A stretch of DNA of 64,000 bases, from the NCBI RefSeq assembly GCF_009765165.1, contig NZ_VLNU01000001.1:1913001-1977000 (forward strand), in the 5' to 3' direction. A program made the translations under genes and the position numbers. Numbering within the stretch: position 1 is the first letter of the stretch; every line of letters starts with the position of its first letter. The notes below the pieces were generated by a model. The model saw only the letters and a program-made list of their open reading frames with translations, searched no databases and was not told the origin of the DNA. Source of the stretch: Lysobacter panacisoli. GTDB lineage: Bacteria; Pseudomonadota; Gammaproteobacteria; Xanthomonadales; Xanthomonadaceae. Below, piece after piece: positions 63,608 to 64,000 of the stretch.

Positions 63608-64000
63608 ATGCCGACGGACCCTATCGAGCGACTGTTGCGCGGCCTGTACTCGGTCGCCCTGTATCTGTTGGCTCCCATCACCGTGTACCACCTGATCTGG
63701 CGCGGCCTGCGCCAGCCGTCGTACTTCCTGCGCTGGCAGGAACGCTACGCGTTCTATGGCGACCGGCCGTCGATGCGGACGCTGTGGGTGCACGCGGTGT
63801 CGGTGGGCGAGGTCAATGCCGCGGTGCCGCTGGTCAACGCGCTGCGCCGCGCGCGACCGGACCTGCGCATCCTGGTCACCACGATCACGCCGACCGGCTC
63901 CGAGCGCGTGCAGGCCGCATGGGGCAACGCGGTCGAACACGTCTACCTGCCCTACGATCTGCCCGGCGCGGTCGGGCGGTTCCTCAGGCACTACCGTCCG
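63608..64000 (+). CDS. waaA: 3-deoxy-D-manno-octulosonic acid (Kdo) transferase, N-terminal part
   Basis: The first 131 codons of the gene; it continues beyond the window. WaaA adds Kdo to lipid IVA on the inner leaflet. Recognisable features: an N-terminal helix (LLRGLYSVALYLLAPITVYH), the short stretch LRWQERYAFYG, the signature LWVHAVSVGEVNAAVPLVNA with the catalytic Glu, and ILVTTITPTGSERVQAAWG, then VEHVYLPYDLPGAVGRFL. The family is unmistakable even from this part. It is divergent from the lpxL-like gene. Confidence 0.96.
   Translation, partial: MPTDPIERLLRGLYSVALYLLAPITVYHLIWRGLRQPSYFLRWQERYAFYGDRPSMRTLWVHAVSVGEVNAAVPLVNALRRARPDLRILVTTITPTGSERVQAAWGNAVEHVYLPYDLPGAVGRFLRHYRP

Overview
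The window is 64 kb of GC-rich, gene-dense chromosome. The set of genes and their order (prmA, a zinc-ribbon DUF3426 gene, fis, purH, purD; aroQ-accB-accC; groESL; glnE; waaA) and the presence of XAC0095-like and DUF6776-like proteins point to a gammaproteobacterium of the family Xanthomonadaceae, most likely Lysobacter or a close relative. That placement is inferred from protein families, not from a ribosomal marker. I see no phage, insertion sequence, CRISPR array or rRNA. One tRNA (elongator Met, anticodon CAT) is present.

Layout. 1-8.5 kb: the tail of an RND efflux pump, a three-gene unit with 4-base stop/start overlaps (DUF2167 membrane protein, unknown membrane protein, degenerate J-domain protein), a phasin, a type Vd patatin-barrel protein, queD, an S41 peptidase, a BON protein and small stress-type proteins. 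8.5-15.6 kb: a compact minus-strand operon of six exported or outer-membrane proteins, mostly of unknown function, which is the most interesting block. 16-21.9 kb: tRNA-Met, rppH, a Fur-box-preceded bfd and bfr, a bactofilin between two paralogous coiled-coil membrane proteins, erpA and nudC. 22-33.9 kb: ampE-like, DUF2752/CD225 pair, an MFS-acyltransferase fusion, a TSUP permease, and many small accessory or unknown genes, ending with purD. A dispersed repeat is present near 25.9 and 32.4 kb. 34-45.5 kb: GNAT, purH, a secreted trypsin-like protease with a proline-rich neighbour, fis, DUF3426, prmA, two unknown membrane proteins, a TonB-domain protein and the accC-accB-aroQ operon. 45.7-49 kb: a translationally coupled cutA-dsbD-tlpA unit in which DsbD has two N-terminal alpha domains. 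49-57 kb: an XRE repressor with a palindromic operator, groES-groEL under a sigma-32-like promoter and a CIRCE-like operator, a DUF3298 lipoprotein and glnE. 57-64 kb: ELM1-like, nitroreductase-family, YceI, pirin and zinc-finger genes, then lipopolysaccharide assembly (glycosyltransferase, O-antigen ligase, LpxL-type acyltransferase, start of waaA).

How the genes work together. Clear functional units are iron handling (Fur box, bfd, bfr, followed further on by erpA), purine synthesis (purD, purH), fatty-acid initiation (accB, accC), periplasmic redox (dsbD, tlpA, cutA), heat shock (groESL) and lipid A core/O-antigen assembly (waaA, lpxL-like, waaL-like, glycosyltransferase). The cell envelope dominates the unknowns: roughly twenty proteins carry signal peptides, lipoboxes or lone membrane anchors without a known role.

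Limits. All calls come from reading the sequence and recalled family features. Start codons were chosen from Shine-Dalgarno sequences, overlaps and known family N-termini, and several remain ambiguous, as noted.
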